The notes under the pieces were generated by a model. The model made no database searches and had not been told where the DNA came from. It saw only the letters and a program-made list of their open reading frames with translations. A stretch of DNA of 64,000 nucleotides from Prochilodus magdalenae (lineage: Eukaryota; Chordata; Actinopteri; Characiformes; Prochilodontidae), in the NCBI GenBank assembly GCA_024036415.1, contig JAMWET010003062.1, positions 1,055,501 to 1,119,500 on the forward strand, given 5' to 3'. A program made the translations under genes and the position numbers. This document shows, one piece after another, positions 1-62,641 of this stretch (positions are counted from its first letter, which is position 1; every line of letters starts with the position of its first letter).

Positions 1-3000
1 ATGGTGCTTAAATGGCTCTTAAATTCATAAGTTTATTATCTGTAGCAGGAAAGTGTGCATGGTGGTGATGTGTGTTTCAGTAAACCCAGAGCCCAGACAG
101 CAGCTGGCCAGCAGGTTCTGGCAGGCCTCATATAGTTTCTCTATTGGTGGAAGTGACAGACATCACTGGGTTTTGGGAATTTTCCTTGCCAGCATACTGT
201 ATGTTAAACAGAAACATCTTATTAGGAAGCACTTTATTTTGATGATGATCTGTTGTCAGTACTTAGCAGATGCACACTTGGCCATAATTGACAATGAAGT
301 AAATATCTAAGCCTAAACCAAACCCCTGCTCTAACCCTAACTTTACCTGTAATCCAAAATGACCTGAATCTACCCCTGTAGATAATTAAATACATTTGAT
401 TATCCATAAAACAATACAACACACAGGATTGATCAGCTTCGTCCAACATTCAAAATGCAATTTAAACTTCATCTTTGTGTAAAAGTTTATTTAAGTTTAG
501 TTATCTATGTAATTAGTGTAAGTTAATTGATCATCTTGAATACTTTTCTTTTTTATATAATAATAATTCATATCAAATCCAGGGATTATGGACAGTATCA
601 GACAGATTCCAGCATGTCCTTAGTTTTAAGTGAGCTGTGGGATACTTAATTAATCATGCAATTTACTTGAATGTGTTTCAAGCAACCAAAGTTGCTTTAA
701 CGTTTCACAGTGCAAAGCCAACATATATAGCATACATGTTGCTCTATATATATATATATACAGTACACTCTTATTAATAATTGTAAATTGAAATGTGCTG
801 TAGATAAGTGTTTGTTGTTGTAATTATTGTTATTATACCTGAAGATTAAGAAACATGGCAAACCTTTTCGGAAATGTATTGTGGCCCTCCCATTATACAT
901 GAAAAGACTGAAAAGTGGCAGGTGCAAGTGGCACTTTGACAAGTGCAAAGTCATGCTGTGTATACAGGTATATGTTTTAGGGGTGTCTGGAAACACTGTT
1001 TATGTCTATTGCCAGGATGTTTTCCATCATCAGCCTTTTTGTTTCAGGCCAGACGGATGTCTTACAATAACAACAACAACATGTTTACGCACTGGTGAGC
1101 AGCCCCATTTCCACAGAATTAAGTGCAGAGGAATGTTGTTGTGTTTAATTGAGGGATATCGAGGTATCGTTTTCTCAGGAAGAGAAAGAGCTCTTGCTCA
1201 TAAGCCCAGCAGGAAACAGGACAGAGAGACGGCAGATTTTTTGATGTGGATCTAAAAGGGACAGTCCACAGGAGCTCTTAAATGCTGGGAATGCTTTCTC
1301 TGGGCGTTTGCCCCTGCACCATTGTCTGGTGTCTGCTGTTGTTTGTGTCTTGGGCTAATAATGAATGCAGGAATGCAGACCTGGGGTAGTTATTTGCAAA
1401 TTCTTTTCTTCCATGGAACTCCTACGAACACCATCTTTTTTTCATCCCATGCCCGCAGACCTTAAGGAGGCCAGCCTACAACCCATGCCTGTCTGGGATG
1501 AAACATGATCCTGGTGCATGCAGACGTATGATTTCAATCCGTCTCTGGCTTGCTTGGCACTGACCTGTGCCACTGAGGTGCAAGTATCTCCTAAAAACCT
1601 TATTTTAATGCTCCATAAAATTTTGTTAAAGGGTAATGGTGGTGAATTCATATGTTGTCCCTGAACCAGTAGTTAAAAAGATTAGACTGAAGAATTACTT
1701 TAACATCGGGCTTACACAATTGAAGCTTATGCTGAAAACTTGGCTTGTAAACTGCCTTTGGCAGGCTGGGCTCTCCTGAGTAATGCCTCATGACTCTAAT
1801 TGGAAATGCAAGGTCAAACAAGCCAGGGTTTCTTAATCCTTGTAGGAATTACCTGCATCTTATCTGCCTGCGCCATCCTTGAGTACCAGGAATATTGGAA
1901 TTCAAGCTGGTCTGAAGCTAAAGCAGGAGAACAATAGCAGTGGAGAAACTACTTGGATGCAATATATTCAGATTTAAGAGCATACATAGAATAAGCTGCT
2001 CTCAGTAGCTGAGCACAGATATCAGATACAGGTACAATAGGCACTATGCCTCTTTAATGGTGGGAATTTGTAGAAACATGCCAGTTAAGAACAATGGCAA
2101 ATTTCAAAAAGCTTCTTGTTTCCTCACCACCACAAATCCCAGTGACTCTGCACATAATGCACCTTCCTTATCCAAGACTGTTTCTGATATCTCCCCTCAG
2201 ATGAGAGTGAAACAGGCCCTACTGCTTTGTGAATTAGCTGAGCCTGTTTATCTTTGTTGCCACAGTACATCTCGTTGTCACATGGGAAGTGCAGCGAGGG
2301 AACAGAAGGGAAAAGAAAGAGTGCGAATGTGAGAAACAGAAGTGAAAACATTCACCAAATGCCATTGCTAACGGGGAACACAAGCAGTGGCTGATGTGAT
2401 CGTAATAGCCAGCTTCATTCTAACTGAGCTGGGGCCCTGTGAGCAAACAGCAGCTGTCGCAGTAGCAGGGTCTAGATTTATAGGACTGAGGCCCACCAGC
2501 ATCCATCCTCAGTGTTGCTCTGTCATCAGCCACTTGCCGGGCTGACTAAGTAGTTATTTTATAAAGCGTGATTTCTCAGTAAGCTGAATAGCCTGTGGCA
2601 GGGGTGTCCTCTCTATTTTGCCAAAGGCCAGTGTGACTGTGAATTTTCATTGCAGCAAAACAAGAGGATAAGGCATCAGTTATTTAAAGACCAACTGATG
2701 TAACAGGTAGAAAACAGGTCAGCTCCAACTTGTTCGGAATGAATTCTAAGGCCAAACCGTTCCTTTGCAGACAACACTGGACACACTAGCCTGTGCGAAA
2801 CCATGAGGATTGGGGAATTTACAATTCCATGAGGATTGGGGAATCTTATTTAATTAAGATTGAAAAAATTATCAAATCAAAACATAGGAGAAATGTGCCT
2901 TTCATTTGTGGAAATAATAACTGTAATTTTGAAGCAATTTAAAATTAAATTAAAAAAGCAGAACCCATATTAGCATTTCAGGTTGTGTACTGCAGTTTCA

Positions 3001-3186
3001 GAGCATATTATTGAACAGAATAAGCTATATTAGCCAACACTATCCCTAAAATTGCAATTATGGTTTCTGGAATTATTGTTAAAACATTAATTGCTTAAAA
3101 ATGACTCAAATCCTTTAAAGAGGCATTTCTTTACGGATGGTATTTTGACAAAGTAGCCTTTTTATTTTTTATGTTTTTCTTCGCAG
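1..3186. other. Left-flank DNA with no recognised gene
   Basis: I recognise no protein, RNA gene or intact mobile element here. The open frames are short and show no family resemblance. The sequence is AT-rich with scattered TA runs (for example 747-760) and short telomere-like CCTAA triplets near 335. Two exon-like segments flanked by good splice signals (1048-1094 and 3187-3241) are listed separately. A third weak candidate follows an AG acceptor at 79-80. The stretch is most likely the 3' part of an upstream gene or plain intergenic DNA. Confidence 0.5.
1048..1094 (+). other. Possible internal exon of an unidentified gene
   Basis: A 47-nt segment is preceded by a pyrimidine-rich tract ending in TTTGTTTCAG and followed by GTGAGC, a strong donor. 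Read from its first base it is open and gives ARRMSYNNNNNMFTH plus two extra bases. Its ending phase fits the segment at 3187-3241. I do not recognise the peptide, and a second reading frame is also open, so this may be chance. Confidence 0.25.
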
Positions 3187-3241
3187 CACACAGATTGAGC
3201 TCGGCCTGGTTGATTTTGGTTGGTGGAAACCAAGTTTAAAC
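3187..3241 (+). other. Possible exon of an unidentified gene
   Basis: This 55-nt segment has an excellent acceptor (a long T-rich tract ending CTTCGCAG) and a near-perfect donor (GTAAGTAA). Only one frame is open, giving TQIELGLVDFGWWKPSLN after a single leading base. If the donor is not used, the frame stops a few codons later, so it could also be a terminal exon. It converges on the 3' end of itpa. I do not recognise the family; the call rests on splice signals and phase alone. Confidence 0.3.
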
Positions 3242-3830
3242 GTAAGTAAATTTGCTAACAAATAAACTTCCTAAGTCTTACACTAACAGGGGGAAGAATA
3301 TTTATGATGTAAGGATTGCATTGTGTTTTTATTGTCACCACATATCTAAGAAGGATTACCCGTACAACAACAAAGAGAACAATATGGGCAAAGAGGTACA
3401 TCAGTACATCAGTAACTGCTTGACATCTGTTGCCCAGAAACCCCTTTGACCAGAGCCCCAGTTAATGGCTTGCAAAAGTTTATGCAATCCATAAACCACA
3501 CAAACACAAAGTCCATTCAAAAATACTGCAGTTTATGGCAGTTTGAGGTAAGGGTGTGATGAATTAGGCCTGCACTCTGCACAATGCTTATTGACAGGGG
3601 GGTATAAACTTCTATTAGATATTAGTTACATAGCCCTGGACTTACTGTGCAAAACTCTAACCCTGTAAACAATCCCTATGATTTTAGTAGACCACAGGAA
3701 ACAAAGTTACTATATTTCTGCTCAAGCAACAAGACGCTTATAGAGTAATAACCAAACAATGCTAATAACTTACACAAAATGTTTTATTACAAAAGTTAGT
3801 GGACGGGTAAAACCGTTTACAAATAACACG

Positions 3831-3836
3831 TTTATT
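3831..3836 (-). terminator. itpa: Candidate poly(A) signal of itpa
   Basis: AATAAA reads on the - strand about 85 bases past the itpa stop codon. A second AATAAA lies at 3783-3788. Either would give a short 3' UTR. No transcript evidence is available. Confidence 0.5.
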
Positions 3837-3919
3837 GTGCCACATCCAGCTGGCCAAATGCCTAGATGCTGATGGGACAGACTGAAGTCTAATAGGTCGT
3901 CTTTGTCAATGGCACGTGA

Positions 3920-6793
<2,874 letters not shown>

Positions 6794-7236
6794 GCTTTCT
6801 TCTCCTTTTCGTTACCCTGCCGGACCGGTAAAACAGCCCGCCGAATGACAAAAAATCAGCCAATCATTTTAATCTGCTGAAACTTTTTCACCAATCAACG
6901 ATCAGATAAAGTGTCCCGCCTTCACCGACTGTCCAATCACAGCTTGCTCTACATACGGCTCAGTTCGTCGCTGAAATTTGTCCGAGTAGATACACCGAAC
7001 ATGTGAGAGAGCAGAGCAGAGCACCTCGGCTCGTGTGTATAAAATAATATTTCCGTTAACTGTGCAGTCTATGTGTCGTTATCCTCTGTAATAGAATCGC
7101 ACGCCCACGCTGTTTGGCTGTTATATAGTCGATGCATTGTGACGTATATTGTGTAATAGGCACATGTCAGCTTCCTAGCAGCGACTAGATATACTGCAGC
7201 ATATACACATTATAAGTGATCAGCGGCACTGTAGGG
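6794..7236. promoter_or_regulatory. Bidirectional itpa/mettl13 promoter
   Basis: Only 443 bp separate the start codons of two divergent housekeeping-type genes. The interval has three CCAAT boxes, all in + orientation, at 6860-6864, 6891-6895 and 6933-6937. Their 31- and 42-bp spacing is typical of NF-Y clusters. No TATA box is obvious between them. Clustered CCAAT boxes in TATA-less head-to-head gaps are a known mark of shared promoters. That one element drives both genes is inference. Confidence 0.7.
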
Positions 7237-10200
7237 ATGAGTCTGTTACCCAGAACCGCCGAGGAGTTCAGCTCCGCGGACTACTGGGAGCGGTTTTTTC
7301 GTAAACGGGGAGAAAAGGCTTTTGAGTGGTATGGAGACTACAACTCGCTCTGTGGCGTGCTGCACAAATACATCAAACCTAAGGATAAGGTAATAACCTC
7401 TACCACCCTTAACCACCCCACCCTTAACCTACGCTTACCGATTAAGTCCAGTGGCTAGTAAACCATCGGATAAAAAATAATATAGAATTGTTATAGAATT
7501 ATGTTTTAGTGGATCAGAAACAGCAGTGCTGTGTTTACTCACTGTTCACTGTTTGACACCCCTACCTTGTTTGTCCACCTTTAAGATGAACAGTCAGAGA
7601 CAATAGCTCATTCATTGCATGGTGTGTGTTGGTCAACCTGCTGGACACTGCTGGTTGGATATTTCTGGCACAAGTGCAACACACATCAACCACAGTGCTG
7701 AGAATAATCCACCATCCAAATAATACCTGCTCTGCAGTGGTCCTGTGGTATGAGTGTTCTAGAAGAAAATATGCAAACATGTTCATATACTTAATGTAAA
7801 CATTTTTGCTCTTTTCTGGTCAGGTATTAGTGGTGGGTTGTGGCAACTCAGAGCTGAGTGAACAGCTTTATGATGTTGGTTACCGCCACTTAACCAACAT
7901 TGACATCAGCGAGACAGTGGTGTCTCACATGAACCAGCGGAATGCCCAGCGTCGGCCTGACCTCATCTTCAAGCAGGTGGATGCCACACAGACAGGCTAC
8001 GAAAGTGGCAGCTATCAGGCTGCTCTGGACAAAGGCACTCTAGATGCTATGGCCTCAGAGGAGGAGGGTGCTCTCGCGGGCCGAATGCTGGCTGAAGTGG
8101 TCAGGGTTTTGAGTGTGGGAGGCCGCTATGTCTGTGTGACTCTTGCTCAGGAACATGTGATAAAGTTGGCCGTGGAACACTTTGCTAAAGCTGGCTGGGC
8201 CATAAGAATCCACTCTCTGAGTCAACAGAGCCAGGACTCTGATTCCTCCTCTTTTGCTTTGCCAGTTTTTGTTCTCATCTGCACAAAGTTCCGTCAGCCG
8301 CCTCCATTTGCAGTACTGGAGATGTGCCAAGGAGAGGACGGAGCCCCTTGTAGGTTGGCATCAGTGTCTGAGCTGTTGAGTGCAATAAAGGAGCGCCAGG
8401 CTTATGCCCTCATGCTTCAGAAGCTGAAGGGTGGCACAGACACTCTTAGCACACCTTCCCTCACGCTGTGCCACGCAGGCACAGGTCTTCCCCGATATAC
8501 ACTCACGGTTCAAGATAGCCCACCGTCTACCAAAGTGCCCCGTGCCAATCACTTTGCGATCTTTATTGGTAAGTATGTAATAGCCATTCATTTTTTAAAT
8601 GCTGTTTGGGGGGACTCATTTTCACACTTTTAAAGGATTAGTTTGCCAAATAGGTAAATAATTTTATCATATTTTAAATATCACATTTGATTAGCCATTA
8701 GTGTTTAGCTAATTTTATCCTTTATACAAATGATCTGCGATCTGTAGTTTCACACTGAAGTGATGGCAGCGATTTATTCAGCTAATGGGGGCTTATACCC
8801 ATCGAGTACATCATTCAAACTTTAGCTTTAAAGCATACAACACATTCAGCAAACTCTGTAGAATTGTTTAATCTCAAGAAAACAGCTTATTAAACTGTTG
8901 TTTGTAAGAATAGATAAAAATGATAAATGTTTCACACTGTCCCCATACAATGGGGAGTCATTGTATACTGTTTCCTTTGTGTTATGAGGATTTGTCATAA
9001 TATTAAATTATTAAATTATTATTGTTAAAAAATGAAATTTTGGGAAATACTATGAAGTACTTTACATACATCAAAAAAAATAGTTGCACCCAGAAGAAAA
9101 CATCAGACATGAATGAAACTTAGTGGGTAGATTTGACATTTTGTCACATGCAAATGATTCAGGTTTCACACTCGGCTGCGTGTGTGACGTAAGCAAAAAG
9201 CATGCAAGGAAAATCTGCAGGATTGTGAGAGAATTAAAGCTGCATGGGATGGATTATCACAGGAAACCATAAGGAACTTCTACAACTTAAAACAGTGCTG
9301 GGAAGGAATTGACTGTGTTCAGCTTCTGGTATTGGATGATTAGTTCCGGATCACTCCATGTAATTGTGTGCTCCGTGAGTTCCACTTCTCTACAAATGAA
9401 TGCTTGCAGACTTCATACACCTCTTGCTGACACTTACTGTGTTTGGTTACTCTGACTGCCATGGTGACTATAGACAAATAGTCATGACTATGGCTGGCCA
9501 TTTCTATGATTTAAGGGGATGTCCAATTATACAGTCATTCTGAAAAGAAATACAGTAAGCCATTACAGATGTCGTAGGAGGACTATTCCTTAACGTTTTT
9601 CCAGAATCTTCACTAGCTAGAGACTGTTGGTGACTGGCATACAGGCTGTTGCTCAGACGTAGCTAGTGCAACTCCAACAGCCTAGTGGTCTTGTAAAATG
9701 GATTAAATTACATATACATTTAGAACATAAAGAAGAAAGTTTGAGAACTTGCCCAGGCTGATTTTGCACATAAACATGTATTGGACCCTTTGTGAAACTT
9801 GGCAGTGAATAACAAAAGTGTCTTTACTGATAAGGTTCCTTCTTTTTCTTAGAGATGACTAATGCTTCCGTTGTTTAGTTTTTGGCTGGACTTTTGTACT
9901 AATTGTTGAAATTAGCTAAATTAAATCCTATGCAAAACTACAATTGGGGTCATCATTTTCAAATCATTTTCACTGACACATTACAGTTGCACTTTATACA
10001 GCTGATCACACCTCCTACTGCTGTAATTGATAATAATAACATGCTTGTCATCTGTAGTTCCTCAGGGTCGTGAATCTGATTGGTTGTATGGCTCTGCTGA
10101 GGGTCGCTCTCAGCTAGCTTCGAGTGCTAAATTTCGCAGATTGATCATCGCTGCAATGCATCGAGACCAGGTGTATGAGGACATGCAAGCAGTCCAGTCT

Positions 10201-13091
10201 GAACTGTCTCCCATGGTGATGGAATTGGCACCGCCAGGAATGCCAGACAATCAGCAGGTAAGGGAGTGGGAACTTTTACTAGATCACAAAGAGACATGTT
10301 GATAAAAGTATTTGTTATGGTTTTAAAAGGCCTTCTTTAGAAAGGGTCCCGTTTATCATTAGAAGTGCAGTCTGTCAAATATAAGTCCCTTTTACTGCCC
10401 ATAACTTGTAGACGCTGTAAATTCTGATTATCATGATATTAATTGATTTCTATTTAATCTATTTTCCCCTCTTTATCTTGTGGATGTATTGTGGTTTAGG
10501 TGCCGTTTTTGTCTGTAGGGGGTGACCTTGGCTGGAGGGAGGTCATAGGCAGAGGTGTCAGTGATCTGACAGGAGAATACTCTGTGGAGGATGTGCGAGG
10601 AGAAGACGGTCATCTCTATCGCAGATTGATCTTCATGAACAACACACAGCTAGTGCAGTCTGAAAGCCGCCTCCGATCCACCACCACATGTGAGTCACTC
10701 CTTTCCAGTGTAGGAGGAGTTTAATGCATGTATATCTTCGTCTGGGAATGAGGGTAACCTGTTATGTATGGATTGTATGTATTATAAAGCAAAATGTAAA
10801 AACAAACTTCCTGCTTTCCCAGCCTCTTCTGGTCATAAAAAGAAGGGCAAGAAGAAATCAAAACCCCCTTCTTCTGATGCTCCAGCTACTGCCAACAAAG
10901 GCAACACTGTAGACAGAGGGTTTCTCTGTTGTACTCATCATGAGGTGATGGTCGCAGGCTTTGCCATGCTAGGAATGGAAGCTATAAAAAATAAAGGTAG
11001 GCACCTACAGTGTGATAGAGGGTAGTCTGGACTTGACTTTGTGTTTAATTGAACCTGTGAAACAGTAAATAAACCTAAAAAGATTAAATAAAGCTAAAAA
11101 GATTAGCATTTATAAATATACCTCATTGCACTAAATGCAATGACTGTTTATGTAATATAATATATATAATATATAATAAACCGTGGCAAAAGCACAGAGA
11201 CTTTAAGTAACCCTGAAGTCCTTTAGATTTGAAGTTTTCCACCCAGTAAGTGACCTTCATGGAATGCCAAGATAAGTTTAACAAAAGCAATGGTATACAT
11301 TTCTGGATATATTGGCATCTAGCGAGTTATGATCAGTGCTTGCTATTGCCAGATACTTTAGGATCAAGTATAGGAAGGTAGGAAAAAGGCATTGGTGTAT
11401 TCCTTTTGGATAAATGGTTTGGATAAATAACTTGATGGGATAATTGATGACATTTTAATAATAAAATAATTGACAAATATTCCTGTGAATTTCAGTGTCA
11501 TTACATTGACATCTCCTGAACTATCTTCTGTTGAACAGATGCGCTGGTATCAGTGTTAGTGGTGGGACTGGGTGGTGGAGGTTTGCCCCAGTTCTTGCGG
11601 GACTTTGTGCCCCGTGTACATGTGGAGGTGGTGGAGCTGGACCCGGCTGTGCTGGAGGTGGCACAGACCTGGTTTGGGTTCCAGACTGATGACAGACTGA
11701 AAGTCACACTGGGAGATGGCCTGGAGCACATTAGCACATTGGCGAGCCAGGGTGAGGGATATTTGATACATGAGTAGATACATGAATCTTTCACATGAAT
11801 ACATTACTAAGTGCATCCATCCGACGGAAGTTGCTGCAGCATATTTGTGTAATGGATATAGCATGATGCAAATGTTTTAGCCACCAGAAAAAAACACATT
11901 TTACAAGCTATCAATAACTTTAATACAAGGAAGCTGTGATTCTTATGTATGGTGATGTATCTGTTTAACAATTTACACACATAAATTTAAAGTCCGATAT
12001 TATTTGTCATTGTCATCTAACACCTAATTTGACTAATCAGTTCTTTGTTATGATAATACCACACAACTTTATTATGTCTAAAAAAAGACTGTTGTGTCAT
12101 TTATGGAATTTAACAAATTCATGCCATCCAGGAGAAGTTATTTAAATGATAAGAGCATGGAAGATATTTTTTTAATGTGCTACATTCTAAAATGTCTGTA
12201 GTGGACTGACAGATGGCCCCTCCCAACTTTTTCTCATTCCCACCATTCTATCTGTCCCCTATTTATAGGAGGACATTCCTATGATGTCATCATGTTTGAC
12301 GTTGACAGCAAAGACCCCACCCTGGGCATAAGCTGCCCTCCGCCTGCCTTTGTAGAAACACCACTACTGCAGAAAGTCTGCAAGCTGTTAACTCCTCAAG
12401 GTAGGGTGACTTTGCTAACTGTGATTATATAAAGGGCCCATATTATGAAAAGAAAAAAGATCCTTACCTTTCCTTTTAATAAAATAAGAGCACATATAAC
12501 ATCCACTACCCAGTATGCATCGTATAGCAGTTTAGCGCTGCCTATTCACTCTAAATCTAACATATATATAATAGAAAATATATCTTATATCGGGTACAGT
12601 AGCAAAAGAACATGTCTGATTCTCAGGGATAAACACGTGTTATAAAATAAATGTGTAATAAAAAATACATACTGAGATAATGCTACAAGTAGTGCTGTTA
12701 TGTACCTCACATTGATGTTATGCCTAACATCATCTCTCTCTTATTCTCATTCTCTCTTTCACACACACATACCTTCTGTAATTCCTCCATCTTTCCAGGC
12801 GTTTTTATGCTGAATCTGGTGTGCCGTGACTCAGCGCTGCGGCAGTCGGTGATGGAGCGCATACAGGCCGTGTTCCCAAATGTGTTCTCTCGTCCCATTG
12901 AAGGCGAAGTCAATGAGGTGCTACTGTGTTCTAAGGGTGGAGATGAAGAACACAAACTTTCCATCATCCCAAAGGAGCTGCAACAGGCTGCCAAAGGCCT
13001 ACAAGAGGTGCTGCGGAACAGCAGTCAGAATGCCCCCTGTAACCCTCAAATAGACATTTCTGCAATGTTGAAGGAACTGCGGGTAGCATGA
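7237..13091 (+). CDS. mettl13: eEF1A lysine and N-terminal methyltransferase, 8 exons
   Basis: METTL13 (EEF1AKNMT) uses S-adenosylmethionine to dimethylate lysine 55 and trimethylate the N-terminus of translation factor eEF1A, with one methyltransferase domain for each job. Exons are 7237-7389, 7824-8568, 10058-10257, 10500-10689, 10823-10996, 11539-11751, 12269-12400 and 12799-13091. Phases join to 699 aa, the length I know for the human protein. The N-terminal domain has its SAM-binding motif I as [17 protein letters not shown] from residue 52, then NIDIS and the LDKGTLDAM segment. A lysine-rich linker ([10 protein letters not shown], about residues 433-442) precedes the C-terminal domain, whose SAM motif is [15 protein letters not shown] at about 493-507, followed by [14 protein letters not shown]. 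The ATG is taken because upstream in-frame codons include no other ATG and [11 protein letters not shown] matches the family start. No disabling change is seen. Confidence 0.97.
7561..7765. repeat. Dispersed repeat in mettl13 intron 1
   Basis: Segments such as CCACCTTTAAGATGAACAG, GGATATTTCTGG, CAGTGCTGAGAATAATCC and AATAATACCTGCTCTG resemble, in order, a repeat I recall as abundant in catfish and characin genomes. The middle part of the remembered consensus is deleted here. It is non-coding. Assignment is from memory and not verified. Confidence 0.5.
8569..10057 (+). other. mettl13: mettl13 intron 2
   Basis: The 1.49-kb intron splits a valine codon between the N-terminal methyltransferase domain and the linker. 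I find no open frame of note, no inverted-repeat element and no RNA gene. It is AT-rich. Confidence 0.6.
10997..12798 (+). other. mettl13: mettl13 introns 5 to 7
   Basis: Introns at 10997-11538, 11752-12268 and 12401-12798 surround the exons coding the C-terminal methyltransferase domain. They hold TA-rich runs (about 11155-11180 and 12560-12585) and a pyrimidine tract before exon 8. Nothing else is recognisable. Confidence 0.6.
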
Positions 13092-14519
13092 ACATGACTT
13101 GCTAAATAAGGGGAGGGTTCTGTATGTGCTTGTGTGATATAGAGTTATTGTGATGTTAATGGTGGTAATGCTCTAATAGAAGCATTTTCATAAGAATTAT
13201 TGATCAGGTTGTCAAAACAATACAGTAAGCTATAAAGTAACATTGTTTACATTATGGTTTGTGCCTTATTATGATTTAAAGACATTTTTTGATGATTTAA
13301 AGGATTCTACATCTTCTGTAGCTGTCAAATTTTGCCTGTTGAAAATATACATGAAAATCTTGAGACATTGTGTTGAGGTTAAAAACATTTGTATTGTGCT
13401 TGTCAGTTGTATGTAACAAATCACAATCAATATCGTGAGGCACAACATAACTGTGGGGGGAAAAAGTGTCCAGTGCAAAAATAATCTATATTTCAATATA
13501 GATATCGAAAACATCTAGATTTCGATATCTTTAGACAAACCCTATTTTAAACGTACTTACTAATTTGGACTTGATTATAAGGTTGTGTATTGGTGTATTG
13601 GCTTAGTGGTATGATATGTATCCTGGGATTGAGATTTAATATGTTGGTATATATTTCCACCTTTTACTAAATTTTATTTTAGGAAGAGTCTATTATTTTA
13701 AAAAAACACCCCCAAAATATACACAAGTTAGCTGAGGCTAATGTTGCTTAATATGTTGAAAAGTCTGATGGCTGAAGATTACAACACTGCTAGTAGTCGG
13801 GGAGAATTGATAAAGGATCGCAAAACCTGATATTGTGATACTTGAGACGTAGTCCTACACCACTATTAATATTAGGTTATACATTCCCATAAGACTTTCC
13901 TGAGAGGTTTTAAACAACAACAATGATAAAAACAACATAATTATTATTTAAATAATTTATTACATGTGACTCGCAACAGAACCTTTGTGTTAATTTAGCT
14001 TGATGTAATTGTCTTATACAATCTGTGCAAATGTTAGCTGTCATTAGAAAAGTATTACATTTAAGTTTACATATAATTACATATATTTATTACATTTACA
14101 TTTACATATAATGTAAAACTGAATTGAATTAGCTTTTTTTATATATAGGGGTATAGGGGTTTGGTGTTGTATGGAGACGAAATGGGGCTTTGGGGAAACA
14201 ATGTCCTATTCACTCCCAAGTCCCAAATTTAATGGAAACTGCAACACAAACAACAACAAAAAAATCCATCCATTCAATGTGACGTTATATGGAGTGTTTC
14301 CTTACAGAGCAGAGGCTATTAACATATATTCAGTTTTAAAGACACAGTAACAGCGACTGCAAGGTTAAGGGATAAATTGGGGCTGGTAATGTAAAAATGC
14401 GCACTATAAACAAGTGTGGAGCTCGGGGGAAAAAGTACAAGCACATATTTTGGATAGAACTATTTTTAATTTAACATTTTAAAGTATAAATGTTCAAAGA
14501 AAGCTCTTCAAAAGTGTAT
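13092..14519. other. mettl13 3' region and intergenic gap before dnm3
   Basis: This AT-rich stretch includes the mettl13 3' UTR; I see no convincing AATAAA close to the stop. A short inverted repeat (AGATATCGAAA and TTTCGATATCT, about 13499-13531) and TTTACAT repeats near 14090-14110, of a kind common in fish genomes, are the only structure. Confidence 0.5.

Positions 14520-62641
<48,122 letters not shown>

Noticed and set aside
53..310. Open frame after a TTTCAG acceptor at the left edge, possibly a last exon
   Set aside because: Two frames are open (one ending KPRAQTAAGQQVLAGLI), neither matches a family I know, and the upstream sequence is cut off. Not enough to call an exon.
827..1255. 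142-codon open frame on the + strand
   Set aside because: No domain, no family resemblance, and it spans a better-supported splice structure at 1048-1094. Likely chance.
8055..8591. Open frames on the - strand opposite mettl13 exon 2
   Set aside because: Shadows of the real coding exon on the other strand.
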